Source: Gammaproteobacteria bacterium | GTDB taxonomy: Bacteria; Pseudomonadota; Gammaproteobacteria; Arenicellales; Poriferihabitantaceae | Direction: 5' to 3' | DNA length: 39,289 bases | Assembly (NCBI GenBank): GCA_009842505.1 | Contig: VYFG01000042.1 | Coordinates: 1 to 39,289 of the forward strand | In this document: positions 1 through 7,719 of the stretch, in pieces | Numbering within the stretch: position 1 is the stretch's first letter | How the letters are laid out: each line of letters begins with the position of its first letter | Position numbers and translations under genes: made by a program | Notes under the pieces: model-generated | Seen by the model: the letters and a program-made list of their open reading frames with translations, nothing else | What the model was told of the DNA's origin: nothing | Database searches by the model: none

Positions 1-68
1 TCGTTATTCATCTTGGAACCGGGGATGATGCCTGGAATCATTATATCATCCGGGATAGAAACGCCCGG

Positions 69-94
69 CGGCTAATACCAATTGGTAATAGCCG
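69..94. promoter_or_regulatory. Near-perfect 26-bp palindrome in the left-edge gap
   Basis: The arms CGGCTA and TAGCCG flank a perfect 12-bp palindrome, TACCAATTGGTA (76-87), with one mismatched A:A pair on each side of the core (positions 75 and 88). It looks like a binding site for a dimeric regulator. The rest of 1-305 holds no convincing gene; the only ORF is low-complexity and resembles nothing. Which gene it would control is unknown, because whatever lies to the left is outside the window. Confidence 0.4.
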
Positions 95-305
95 GAAGAG
101 CCCCGGAGGTTTGTCCAACCGGTCCCGGACAGGTGTGGGATAAATGGGATGATCGGAAAGCAGGACCGTTCCGGCAACATGGGCCGGCCGCAACCTGCGT
201 CGCCCGGTAAATGACAGTCTTCAGACCTGACACTTCGACAAACCCCGATCATCCGGCGCCGTGTCTGGCCTCCAAGGGTGCCCTGGACACGGGGGAATCG
301 GAGGA

Positions 306-1202
306 CTAACTTCTTTCCAGCAATGCGATCCGATAGCAGGCGGCCAGTTCCTGGGTGATCTTGGCTGTCTCCCCGAGTTTCTCTTCCGTTCCGGGACCGC
401 CCAGCCGAGTGCCGATCTCGAAGATATTGCCGGTGTCGATGATCCGGAATGGCGCCTCGGTCTCGAACGACTGCAGGGAGTCGAAGCCGGTTATGAAGGT
501 CACGTTCATGACTTTCTGGACGCCACGAACGATTTCGACCGCCTCCGCGTTCTCATAAGTACCGTCCAGGAGACTTGCGGGGAAATAGTCGAATCCGATG
601 CGGAACCGGGACAGACGTGCGCACAGCCGATTGAGGAAACCCATGATCAGTTCCCCTGGCAGATACATCGTGTTGCCTTCCCAGATGATCAGGGTTTCCG
701 CATCCGGGTCAAGGCCGGCACGAATGAGCTCCTCCGGAAGATCGGCCTCGAGATAGTTGCACGGTATTGCGGTGCATCCCGGGACATCCGCCTTGGCAAG
801 GACCGCGGCCTTGAACTGCAGTACCGCGGACTGGTCCACGTCGAAGAACCGCACGTCATCGCTTGCAAATATCCTGTGCCGCATGTCGAACCCGGAACCC
901 AGGGTGACGATCTGGCGGACACCGCGCTTGATATCACTTTCCACGATGACGTTGAATGCCACCGTCCGCAGTCGGATGGCATCCGCGACCGCGAAGTGAA
1001 CCTGCGTGAGCTGGGTTACAGTCTCCCGCAGTTCAGGGTTGAGAAACAGTTGCGCATAGGGATCGGAAAACATAGGACGCTCGCGGGATTCCTCGAGGGC
1101 CCTGATTCCGGCGATGATGAACGCGGTAGTCCCGATTTCGTTGATGTTGATTTCTTCCACTGCTGATTCAAGTTTCGATGGCCAGCCCGGATGGTATTTC
1201 AT
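306..1202 (-). CDS. LCM-family (PPM1/TcmP-like) class I SAM-dependent methyltransferase
   Basis: This 298-residue protein matches the leucine carboxyl methyltransferase superfamily that includes TcmP-like O-methyltransferases. The SAM-binding glycine loop is LGSGFDMRHR (about 101-110), the acidic strand follows as FFDVDQ (119-124), and the family motif WEGNTMYL is at about 174-181, where most members have EGLxMYL. The RLR segment near 77-79 suits the substrate carboxylate or SAM carboxyl contact seen in the family. I chose the ATG at 1202; the frame stays open to a GTG at 1286, but the extra 28 residues are basic, unconserved in look and lack a Shine-Dalgarno. It lies 283 bases downstream of the dioxygenase gene on the same strand. 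The substrate cannot be read from sequence; a small-molecule carboxyl or hydroxyl group is likely. Confidence 0.85.
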   Translation of the reverse strand: MKYHPGWPSKLESAVEEININEIGTTAFIIAGIRALEESRERPMFSDPYAQLFLNPELRETVTQLTQVHFAVADAIRLRTVAFNVIVESDIKRGVRQIVTLGSGFDMRHRIFASDDVRFFDVDQSAVLQFKAAVLAKADVPGCTAIPCNYLEADLPEELIRAGLDPDAETLIIWEGNTMYLPGELIMGFLNRLCARLSRFRIGFDYFPASLLDGTYENAEAVEIVRGVQKVMNVTFITGFDSLQSFETEAPFRIIDTGNIFEIGTRLGGPGTEEKLGETAKITQELAACYRIALLERS

Positions 1203-1350
1203 GGGTCTGTTCTTGGCAAACCTTGCAGGAATCCCCCGGCAGCCTGTCCTGCTGGCCGTCAGGCCGCGCGCAGGCGATTTTGCCACCTGTCATCATGGGG
1301 GAGAATCAAGGGGACCCGGTCACGGGGGATGCCGGGGAGCCGAAGGGACA

Positions 1351-1367
1351 GATACCAGGTTGGTATC
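1351..1367. promoter_or_regulatory. Perfect dyad upstream of the methyltransferase gene
   Basis: GATACCA and TGGTATC form a perfect 7-bp inverted repeat around the 3-base spacer GGT. It lies about 150 bases upstream of the methyltransferase start, in the gap left by the dioxygenase stop at 1486. Its TACCA/TGGTA half-sites match the core of the palindrome at 76-87, downstream of the same gene. It may be an operator, but no promoter with good -35 and -10 boxes could be fixed next to it. Confidence 0.4.
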
Positions 1368-1485
1368 AATCAATGGAGCAACAGGCCTTCGATGCCGGCG
1401 ATATGGTACAAAACCGCAATGCCGGTCTCGGACTCTTCGGGTCCGAAATGATTGCCTCGCGGAACCGGGACCCTGAGACAATCAC

Positions 1486-2688
1486 TCACGCCACCATTCC
1501 CTGTGCCAACCGTATTGCGGGAACATGCCCCCGAACCTGTGCCATCAGCAGCCGCAAGGAGGAGTGGAATTCCTCGATATCCACGGAACTGGTCAGGACC
1601 GACCGTGCCGGCACTTCCGGCGTGAATCCTGTGCGGCCATGCAGGATGCGTTGATTGTTGAAGATGACGCCTTCACCGGCGGCCAGTGCAAACGTCACCC
1701 GCAGCCCCGGGTCATACAGTATCGCGTAGAGGCGCTTCAGTGCCCGGTAGCAAGGCTCGATCAGCCGACCCGGCAGATCCAGGGGCATGATCTGGCGTTC
1801 ATTGCAGCGGACGCCTGATACCTCACCGTCAAAATCCAGGCGGATGACGGGCATGGTCGCAGCGTACCATTTCACCTGACCGGCACTGTTGTGCGCCGGA
1901 TCACGCCGGACCCCGGTGATCGGCACCCGGGTGAGCAGATCGAAGTCATCGGGATGGCTCTCCTTGAGCCGGCGCACGGCCTCAAATCCGTCCACCAGTG
2001 TCGAATGCCCGCCATCGGCGCTTGGCCGCAGAACCTGAAACACCGTGATGCCGATGGTTGACAGCCGATACGTCTCGTCAACATGCGGATCCAGGGGGTC
2101 CGTGATATCGCCGACATTGTCAACGCTGGCCTTCTTGGACAGGGTATAGGTGCCATAGTGGGACCGGCGCTGCTGGCCCACAAGATTGATCAGCCGGCCG
2201 GCTTCCTCTGCCTTGGTCGGGGCGCCCTGAATCCGGCAGAAGCCATAGTCGCGCACGGATTCGAGCATGACCAGGCGGCGGTCTGCAGAGCCCTCGCATG
2301 CAACCATATCCGCACATGGCGGATCGTCATGGATCCCGGAATCCCAGAGAATGGGGCGGTGTCGCCGACGCTGCCGTTCCACATCGGAATAGCAGTGATC
2401 GCGCAGCCAGACGGCGGAATACCGTGAACGGTGACCGTCGTTGGTCCAGGCAAGGTCGATCGATTCGTCGTCGTGCGCCTGGATCCGAAACGCAATGTCA
2501 TCCGGGATGTGGTGCAGGCGCAGGCTTCGAACGGCGTTAACGGGAGTTCCGCAGGCCGCACAGGTGCACTGATGGCGGAGCCATATGGGATGGAACATGC
2601 TCGCATGGCCGTCCAACCAGTCGACACGAAGCCGGCCAGCGGCGTTGGCGACGGATTGGATCCGATACTTCGCATTCGAATGCGACAT
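1486..2688 (-). CDS. Gamma-butyrobetaine hydroxylase-like Fe(II)/2-oxoglutarate dioxygenase
   Basis: The 400-residue protein has the two-domain layout of gamma-butyrobetaine dioxygenase (BBOX) and trimethyllysine dioxygenase. The N-terminal DUF971-type domain (about 8-100) carries the zinc ligands C41, C43, C46 and a histidine in WLRDHC (H98), matching the three-Cys-one-His site of BBOX. The TauD-like domain (about 135-385) has the iron motif H202-x-D204 in PHVDETY and the distal H350 in RILHGRTGF. Known family members hydroxylate quaternary ammonium substrates in carnitine metabolism, using oxygen and 2-oxoglutarate. The ATG at 2688 follows GGAAGG. No other carnitine gene is nearby, so gamma-butyrobetaine itself is not assured; a related betaine or lysine derivative is possible. 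Confidence 0.85.
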   Translation of the reverse strand: MSHSNAKYRIQSVANAAGRLRVDWLDGHASMFHPIWLRHQCTCAACGTPVNAVRSLRLHHIPDDIAFRIQAHDDESIDLAWTNDGHRSRYSAVWLRDHCYSDVERQRRRHRPILWDSGIHDDPPCADMVACEGSADRRLVMLESVRDYGFCRIQGAPTKAEEAGRLINLVGQQRRSHYGTYTLSKKASVDNVGDITDPLDPHVDETYRLSTIGITVFQVLRPSADGGHSTLVDGFEAVRRLKESHPDDFDLLTRVPITGVRRDPAHNSAGQVKWYAATMPVIRLDFDGEVSGVRCNERQIMPLDLPGRLIEPCYRALKRLYAILYDPGLRVTFALAAGEGVIFNNQRILHGRTGFTPEVPARSVLTSSVDIEEFHSSLRLLMAQVRGHVPAIRLAQGMVA

Positions 2689-3189
2689 GGCCCTTCCGTC
2701 TCAACCAGGCCGCAGAATTGGTTGCCCGGAAGCAGGCAATTGCCGGCAATTTTCCGAAAAAATCAAGCGGTGATTCATCGGTTTACCTAGAACCAGTTCC
2801 CCCTGTTCGTGTTTCGGAATACCGTTTTGTCCATCACCGGATATGCACGCAGAAACCTGTTGGACTCAAGATCGGTTCCTTTGAAATACTGTCCGCAATT
2901 CTTGACCGGATCGGGTTCGTGATTTCCGGAGAGGTCCCCGGGGCCGGCCATATTATGTCCGCTTACGTACCCTACGCCGTGATCACAGGCGACAAACTCG
3001 TTTCCCCGCGGGACAACGGGGACGCCAATTGTCCGCGCTCTTCTGGCGGGACATCACGGCTCTGATCAATTTGCATGATCATTGCAGCGGAGCGATGCGA
3101 TCCGTGGACCTAGTGCCTGCGAAGATTGCAGGATCCCGGCCGCGCCGGCGAATGCCGGGCCAGCCATGCATGATGACACCTGCCGGCGC
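2689..3189. other. About 500-base gap without a convincing gene
   Basis: This is the divergent upstream region between the dioxygenase gene and the rpsF promoter. One plus-strand frame (2718-3065) stays open for 115 codons but has no recognisable domain and no Shine-Dalgarno. I see no tRNA-like cloverleaf, tandem repeat or mobile-element end. The TTTGCATGATCATTGCA stretch near 3070 is a weak dyad. Confidence 0.5.
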
Positions 3190-3218
3190 TTGTTTCCCCC
3201 GTCCCGCTTGGTTAGAAT
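3190..3218 (+). promoter_or_regulatory. Sigma-70-type promoter of the rpsF operon
   Basis: TTGTTT (3190-3195) and TAGAAT (3213-3218) are separated by exactly 17 bases. Transcription would start near 3225, leaving a leader of roughly 70 bases ahead of rpsF. The spacing and the strongly expressed downstream operon support it. The same TAGAATCC string recurs at two other likely promoters in the window. Confidence 0.65.
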
Positions 3219-3237
3219 CCGCATCCTTTTTCTCCTT

Positions 3238-3276
3238 TCCTCACCGGCGCCTGCCACGCAGCTGATTCCGGGAGGA
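3238..3276 (+). promoter_or_regulatory. Leader RNA hairpin upstream of rpsF, candidate S6:S18 autoregulatory element
   Basis: In the rpsF leader, TCCTC (3238-3242) pairs with GAGGA (3272-3276) and CCGG (3244-3247) with CCGG (3268-3271), leaving one bulged A at 3243. A small inner hairpin, CTGC-CAC-GCAG (3251-3261), sits in the loop. The structure ends about 10 bases before the Shine-Dalgarno. Many bacteria repress this operon by binding the S6:S18 dimer to a leader hairpin that mimics its rRNA site. I infer the role from position; I have not matched the published consensus base by base. Confidence 0.45.
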
Positions 3277-3296
3277 TGCAAACCGAGAGGAGCACA

Positions 3297-3839
3297 ATGC
3301 GTCACTATGAAATCGTGTTTCTGGTCCATCCGGACCAGAGCGAACAGGTTCCGGCCATGATGGACCGGTACCGGGAAATGGTGGCCTCCGGAGAAGGGCG
3401 CATTCATCGCGCCGAAGACTGGGGACGCCGCCGCCTTGCCTACAGCATCAACGACGTGCACAAGGCCCACTACGTCCTTTTCAATGTCGAATGCTCGCTG
3501 GATGTCCTCGCGGAAATCAAGCGGAATTTCAAGTTCAACGACTCCATCCTGCGCCACCTCGTGGTGCGCCGCAAGCAGGCCATCTCCGAGGAATCGCCCT
3601 TCGCCAAGGCCAAGGCCGAGGAGGAACGGCAGGAAGAAGAAAAGCGCAAGGCCGCCGAGGCCCGGGCCAAGGCCGATGAGGATGCCAACGACAAAGACAA
3701 AGACAAAGACAAAGACACCGACGACGGCGACAGCAACAGTGGTGGCGGTGACGAAACCCCTGACACGGCGGCCAAAGAACCCGATCATCCGTCCGATGAT
3801 GCGCCGGATGAAGCCAAGCAAGACGAGGAGCAGAAATAA
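3297..3839 (+). CDS. rpsF: Small ribosomal subunit protein bS6 with long charged tail
   Basis: bS6 binds the central domain of 16S rRNA together with bS18 in the 30S platform. The first 95-100 residues are the standard S6 fold, starting [14 protein letters not shown] and including GRRRLAYSI and HYVLFNVE. The ATG at 3297 follows GAGAGGAG; an in-frame ATG at 3276 would add seven residues not found in S6. The remaining 80 or so residues form a low-complexity tail: first lysine- and glutamate-rich, probably helical, then a KD/DK repeat, then an acidic, glycine-rich end. E. coli S6 is also longer than the core and is glutamylated at its C-terminus, but this tail is much longer. The TAA stop overlaps the rpsR ATG by one base. 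Confidence 0.97.
   Translation: MRHYEIVFLVHPDQSEQVPAMMDRYREMVASGEGRIHRAEDWGRRRLAYSINDVHKAHYVLFNVECSLDVLAEIKRNFKFNDSILRHLVVRRKQAISEESPFAKAKAEEERQEEEKRKAAEARAKADEDANDKDKDKDKDTDDGDSNSGGGDETPDTAAKEPDHPSDDAPDEAKQDEEQK
3690..3713 (+). repeat. Four tandem GACAAA hexamers inside rpsF
   Basis: Four exact copies of GACAAA lie head to tail and a partial fifth (GACACC) follows. They encode an alternating Asp-Lys run in the S6 tail. Gain or loss of a unit would keep the reading frame and change only tail length, so this is a likely length-variable site between strains. Confidence 0.9.
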
Positions 3840-4102
3840 TGGCGATCAAGAAGAAAAGGGGGGCCATGCCCCGCCGGTCCTTCCAACGGCGTCCCAGGTT
3901 CTGCAAGTTCACGGCCGAGAGGGTTGAGTCCATAGACTACAAGGACCTCGAGATACTCAAGGCGAACATCAGTGAAACCGGGAAGATACTGCCGCGCCGT
4001 ACCACCGGCACGAAATCCCATTTCCAGCGCCAGCTCGCCGTTGCGGTGAAGCGGGCCCGCTATCTGGCCCTGATTCCGTATACGGATCAGCACGACAACT
4101 AG
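3839..4102 (+). CDS. rpsR: Small ribosomal subunit protein bS18
   Basis: The 87-residue product is a full-length bS18, which pairs with bS6 on the 16S central domain. Family landmarks are the basic N-terminus with CKF, the segment [25 protein letters not shown], and the C-terminal helix with [19 protein letters not shown]. Its ATG overlaps the rpsF stop by one base, so the two partners are probably made by coupled translation. rplI starts 9 bases after its stop, behind AGGAGG. The single cysteine near residue 22 sits in an ordinary place for zinc-independent S18. Confidence 0.98.
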   Translation: MAIKKKRGAMPRRSFQRRPRFCKFTAERVESIDYKDLEILKANISETGKILPRRTTGTKSHFQRQLAVAVKRARYLALIPYTDQHDN

Positions 4103-4111
4103 GAGGCAGCG

Positions 4112-4657
4112 ATGGAAGTCATACTGCTGGAAAAGATCCAGAACCTGGGCGATCTTGGCAGCCTGGTCAAAGTAAAGAATGGTTACGCGCGCAACTACCT
4201 GATTCCCCAGAAGAAGGCGGTACGCGCAACCGAGGATGCCAAGGCCCTCGTCGAGGAACGCCGCCGCGCCCTGGCGGAAGAGGAAGGCAAGCGCTTGGAA
4301 TCCGCCCAGGCCCGTGCCGAGCTGGCGACCAAGGAAATTTCCGTGGTCCGGTTGTGCAGCGAAGAAGGCCGGCTTTACGGTTCGGTCACACCCGCGGATA
4401 TCGCGGCAACCATGACCGAAGCCGGAACCCGCATCGAGAAATCGGAGGTATTTCTTCCGGAAGGACCGCTCAAGAACACCGGTGAATTCGAGGCGGATGT
4501 CATTCTGCACCCGGAGGTGCGCTTCGCCGTCAAGGTCAACGTCGTTGGCGAGCAGGACGGTGAGCCCGCCGATGCGACCGGCGGTGAAGAACAGGACGGA
4601 GATCTTTCCGATGCGGCCGGAGGCGAAGAACAGGATGAACCGGGCGGCGAGGACTGA
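4112..4657 (+). CDS. rplI: Large ribosomal subunit protein bL9 with acidic repeat tail
   Basis: bL9 is an elongated 23S rRNA-binding protein near the L1 stalk. The N-terminal domain is clear, with MEVILLEKIQNLGDLG, the signature region KNGYARNYLIPQKKA and AVRAT. A long connecting helix (about 45-75) and the C-terminal RNA-binding domain (about 80-148) with GRLYGSVTPADIA follow. The family is usually about 150 residues; this one has 181, the surplus being an acidic tail with imperfect 13-residue repeats. The start follows AGGAGG with suitable spacing. It closes the rpsF-rpsR-rplI operon. Confidence 0.97.
   Translation: MEVILLEKIQNLGDLGSLVKVKNGYARNYLIPQKKAVRATEDAKALVEERRRALAEEEGKRLESAQARAELATKEISVVRLCSEEGRLYGSVTPADIAATMTEAGTRIEKSEVFLPEGPLKNTGEFEADVILHPEVRFAVKVNVVGEQDGEPADATGGEEQDGDLSDAAGGEEQDEPGGED
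4547..4654 (+). repeat. Imperfect 36-39 bp tandem repeat encoding the L9 tail
   Basis: Three units begin at 4547, 4583 and 4622; the third is partial. Each encodes GE(E)QDG followed by a short acidic stretch and an alanine/glycine end. The units differ at synonymous and non-synonymous sites, so the duplication is not recent. Confidence 0.8.
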
Positions 4658-4775
4658 CAGGATTTTGGCGCCGGCCCGCTGAACGAACACCGCCCGCGCA
4701 TCTCCACCGTTGAACACGGCCCCGGGACTGTCCGGTTTCCGTCCCCTTGGCCCGCGGGCAGGACATGCCTGACTA

Positions 4776-4803
4776 CCCCGGGAGATGGCTTTCGTTTCCG
4801 GGG
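4776..4803. terminator. Possible hairpin between rplI and the TfoX-N gene
   Basis: CCCCGGGA (4776-4783) can pair with TTCCGGGG (4796-4803), with one G-U pair, around a 12-base loop. It lies just beyond the stop of the convergent TfoX-N gene and about 120 bases after rplI. No T-run follows on either strand, so it is at best a weak intrinsic terminator. A GCCCGCGGGC palindrome lies nearby at 4750-4759. Confidence 0.3.
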
Positions 4804-4804
4804 G

Positions 4805-5134
4805 CTACTTGGGCGGCAGGGTGGTGACGAAACCAAGGCTCATGTCCACCCACGAGACCAAGTCCTCATCGGATTCGAATCCCGGCGGGTCGACATAGAC
4901 GAATCCGTTCAGCGGCTTTCCGGTGAAGTCCATCTTCCTGGCATGCGATCTTTGCAGGGCTTCCGGGTACTGCTCCGGGCCAACCCGGACCATCAGGATA
5001 TCCCCGATCACGCCGCAGGACATGTGGCCGTACACCATGAAGGCGATTCCGCCGAACATCTTCCGTTCGAACACTTCCGGCATCTCCGCCAGGACTTCCC
5101 GGAGGCGTTCGGCGATACCCTCGTCAAATGCCAT
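4805..5134 (-). CDS. TfoX N-terminal domain protein
   Basis: The 109-residue product is a stand-alone TfoX N-terminal domain. Typical features are the start AERLREVLAEM, the motif ERKMFGGIAFMVYGHMSCGV, and the FTGKPLNGFVYVDP stretch. Full-length TfoX/Sxy activates competence genes together with CRP, but it needs a C-terminal domain that is missing here; single-domain members have no settled function. I chose the ATG at 5134 because the domain begins there. The frame stays open to 5242, which would overlap the start of dnaB. It is divergent from dnaB and convergent with rplI. Confidence 0.85.
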   Translation of the reverse strand: MAFDEGIAERLREVLAEMPEVFERKMFGGIAFMVYGHMSCGVIGDILMVRVGPEQYPEALQRSHARKMDFTGKPLNGFVYVDPPGFESDEDLVSWVDMSLGFVTTLPPK

Positions 5135-5168
5135 GTCGATGCGCAAAGGCCGGATGTGAGGAGGGGGC

Positions 5169-5185
5169 ATAATACCCGCTATAAT
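5169..5185. promoter_or_regulatory. Back-to-back -10 elements between the TfoX-N gene and dnaB
   Basis: TATAAT at 5180-5185 is a perfect -10 box for dnaB, whose ATG is 26 bases downstream. On the other strand TATTAT (5174-5169) would serve the TfoX-N gene, 35 bases from its start. Neither has a good -35 hexamer at 16-18 bases, so activator help or weak activity is likely. The two boxes are so close that RNA polymerases could compete. Confidence 0.4.
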
Positions 5186-5211
5186 CGATCTTCGCATCCC
5201 CACGCCCTGAC

Positions 5212-6591
5212 ATGAAAGCCGCCGAACTCGTATCCGGTACACCCAAGCTCCCGCCCCAGGCCCTGGAGGCCGAACAGTCCCTGCTGGGGGGGCTGCTGCT
5301 CGACAATCGCCGCTGGGACGAAGTCAGCGATGAGGTCGGGAGGGTGGATTTCTACAACCAGAGTCACCGCCTGATCTTCGACGCCGTCCGTGCGCTGCAG
5401 GGAAAGAATGAGCCGGCAGACGTCATCACGGTTTCCGAGTGGCTGGAACAGAACGGCAATCTTGAGGAGGCCGGCGGACTGGCATACGTCGGGAATCTCG
5501 CGAGCAATACCCCGAGCACCGCCAATATCCTGAACTATGCGCGGATCGTACGGGAACGGTCCATCCTGCGCTCCCTGATTTCCGCCGCCAACGAGATTTC
5601 GGATACAGCCTACACTCCAGAAGGGAAGACCCCCCGGGAAGTCCTGGACCATGCGGAGAAGCTGGTGTTCGACATCTCCGAGCACGATGGTCGAAGACGC
5701 CAGGGTTTCACCGCCATCCAAGAGCTGCTGACGCGGTCGGTCGATCACATCGAGGAACTGTACGAATCCAAGGAAACCGTGACCGGGATGCCGACGGGGT
5801 TCACGGACCTCGATGAAATGACGGCCGGGCTGCAGCGGGGCGACCTCGTGGTGGTGGCCGGCCGCCCCTCCATGGGCAAGACCGCCTTCGCCATGAACGT
5901 GGCGGAATTTGTTGCGCTGGAAAAGAACCGCCCGGTGGCGGTGTTCAGCATGGAGATGCCCGGCGAGCAGCTTGCCATGCGTCTGTTGTCCTCCATCGGC
6001 CGCATCAATTCCAATAAGGTTCGTACCGGTCGCCTGGGTGATGATGACTGGCCCAGGCTCACATCCGCCGTGGGACTCCTGGACAAGGCGCCCATCTTCG
6101 TTGACGACACCGCGGGGCTCAATCCCCTGGACCTCAGTTCCCGGGCCAGGCGGCTGTCCAGGGAGCACAACGACCTAGGACTCGTCGTGGTCGACTACCT
6201 CCAGTTGATGCAGTCCATGGAGAACAACGAGAACCGCGCCACGGAGATTTCCAACATCACCCGGGCGCTCAAGATGCTCGCCAAGGAATTGAACGTGCCG
6301 GTGATGGTGCTTTCGCAGTTGAACCGCAGCCTCGAACAACGTCCCAACAAGCGGCCCATCATGTCCGACCTACGGGAGTCCGGAGCCATCGAACAGGATG
6401 CGGACGTCATCTTTTTCGTCTACCGGGACGAAGTGTACAACGAGGAAAGCGAGCAGAAGGGCAGGGCGGAGATCATCATCGGCAAGCAACGAAACGGGCC
6501 GATCGGCATGGTACCGCTGACATTTCTCGGGGAGTTCACGCGGTTCGAGAATTTCGTCTCCCAGGACGCCGCTCATTCTTTCGGGGCGTGA
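5212..6591 (+). CDS. dnaB: Replicative DNA helicase DnaB
   Basis: DnaB is the ring-shaped hexameric 5'-3' helicase that unwinds DNA at the replication fork and recruits DnaG primase. The 459-residue length is normal. The N-terminal primase-binding domain (about 12-115) starts with PPQALEAEQSLLGGLLLD; the RecA-like domain has Walker A GRPSMGKT (217-224), the Walker B region LVVVDYLQLM and the conserved SQLNRSLEQRPNKRP and SDLRESGAIEQDAD segments. No intein is present. The ATG at 5212 has no clear Shine-Dalgarno but matches the family N-terminus. The TGA overlaps the alr start by three bases, pointing to coupled translation. Confidence 0.98.
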   Translation: MKAAELVSGTPKLPPQALEAEQSLLGGLLLDNRRWDEVSDEVGRVDFYNQSHRLIFDAVRALQGKNEPADVITVSEWLEQNGNLEEAGGLAYVGNLASNTPSTANILNYARIVRERSILRSLISAANEISDTAYTPEGKTPREVLDHAEKLVFDISEHDGRRRQGFTAIQELLTRSVDHIEELYESKETVTGMPTGFTDLDEMTAGLQRGDLVVVAGRPSMGKTAFAMNVAEFVALEKNRPVAVFSMEMPGEQLAMRLLSSIGRINSNKVRTGRLGDDDWPRLTSAVGLLDKAPIFVDDTAGLNPLDLSSRARRLSREHNDLGLVVVDYLQLMQSMENNENRATEISNITRALKMLAKELNVPVMVLSQLNRSLEQRPNKRPIMSDLRESGAIEQDADVIFFVYRDEVYNEESEQKGRAEIIIGKQRNGPIGMVPLTFLGEFTRFENFVSQDAAHSFGA

Positions 6592-7706
6592 CCTCGCAGT
6601 CTGACGGCAGTTCCGCCGGCACCGTGGCCGAAACCTGGGACCGGGTGAGGGCAACCGTCGACCTTGGCGCCCTGCGCCGGAACGCAGCCCTGGCACGGCG
6701 TCTGGCGGGAGAGGCGTCCCTTTGCGCCGTGGTGAAGTCGGATGCGTACGGCCATGGCATCCGGTCCGTGGTTCCCGCGCTGATGCCGCTCGTGGACAGT
6801 TTTGCCGTAGCCACCCTGGAAGAGGGCGAGGCGGTCCGGGCGATTGCCCGGGAGCATGCCATCGTGGTGTTCTCCGGATTCAATCATCCCGCGCAACTGC
6901 CGCGCTTCAATTCCCTTCGCCTTCAGCCGGTGATCCACCAGCCCGGCCAACTGTCATGGCTCAGGGATCACGGGGGTGCAGCCGCGGGGTGTTGGCTCAA
7001 GGTGGATACAGGCATGAATCGTCTCGGATTCTCCATGGAGCAGGCAGGGTCCGCTTTCCGGGCACTCGCCGGGTGCTGTGACGAAAAGCCGGGACTCATG
7101 TCCCATTTCGCGGTTGCCGACACACCGGACCACCCGATGAACGCCGAACAGCTTTCCCGGTTCCTCGAGGTTTCCCGGTGTTTCGACACCACCTGCAGCA
7201 TGGCCAATTCCGCCGCCCTGGCGAGCCTGGTGGACAGCAGGCTTGGCATGGTTCGTCCCGGCCTTATGCTCTATGGCATCACGCCGTTCGCGGACCCGTC
7301 CCGGGGACCAGTGGAACTGAGTCCGGTGATGCGATTCGAAAGCCGCATCGCCGCCGTGAAGGACCTGTCTCCGGGCAGCACGGTGGGCTATGGCGCCACG
7401 TGGCACACGGAAACAGTACGCCACATGGCAATCGTCGGCGCCGGTTACGGGGATGGTTACCCACGCGCCATCGGCAACCGGGGCCATGCCATCGTGTCGG
7501 GAAAGCAGGCGCCAGTGATCGGCCGTGTGTCCATGGATACACTGGCGCTGGACGTGTCGGAATGCGGTCCGGTGGCGGTCGGGGATCCGGTGGAATTCTG
7601 GGGTACGCATCTGAACGCGGCCACGGTAGCCGCCTGGGACGGGACGATTCCCTATGAACTTCTGTGCCGGGTGTCTTCCCGGGTGCCCAGGGTTGCCGTG
7701 AACTGA
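6588..7706 (+). CDS. alr: Alanine racemase, biosynthetic type
   Basis: This PLP enzyme interconverts L- and D-alanine for peptidoglycan. The fold-type III barrel carries the PLP lysine K50 in VVKSDAYGHG and the catalytic tyrosine Y268 in TVGYGATW, the two bases of the racemization. MVRPGLMLYG and GRVSMDTLALDV are further family motifs. I use the GTG at 6588, which overlaps the dnaB stop; this leaves about ten extra residues before the first strand (RATVDLGALRRN), so a slightly later start is conceivable. Length 372 is normal. The dnaB-alr-radA order is common in gammaproteobacteria. Confidence 0.96.
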   Translation: MTSQSDGSSAGTVAETWDRVRATVDLGALRRNAALARRLAGEASLCAVVKSDAYGHGIRSVVPALMPLVDSFAVATLEEGEAVRAIAREHAIVVFSGFNHPAQLPRFNSLRLQPVIHQPGQLSWLRDHGGAAAGCWLKVDTGMNRLGFSMEQAGSAFRALAGCCDEKPGLMSHFAVADTPDHPMNAEQLSRFLEVSRCFDTTCSMANSAALASLVDSRLGMVRPGLMLYGITPFADPSRGPVELSPVMRFESRIAAVKDLSPGSTVGYGATWHTETVRHMAIVGAGYGDGYPRAIGNRGHAIVSGKQAPVIGRVSMDTLALDVSECGPVAVGDPVEFWGTHLNAATVAAWDGTIPYELLCRVSSRVPRVAVN

Positions 7707-7719
7707 GATCGGCTGCACG

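Noticed and set aside
46..252. Minus-strand 68-codon frame in the left-edge gap
   Set aside because: No Shine-Dalgarno, no domain, and it contains the palindrome at 69-94; probably non-coding.
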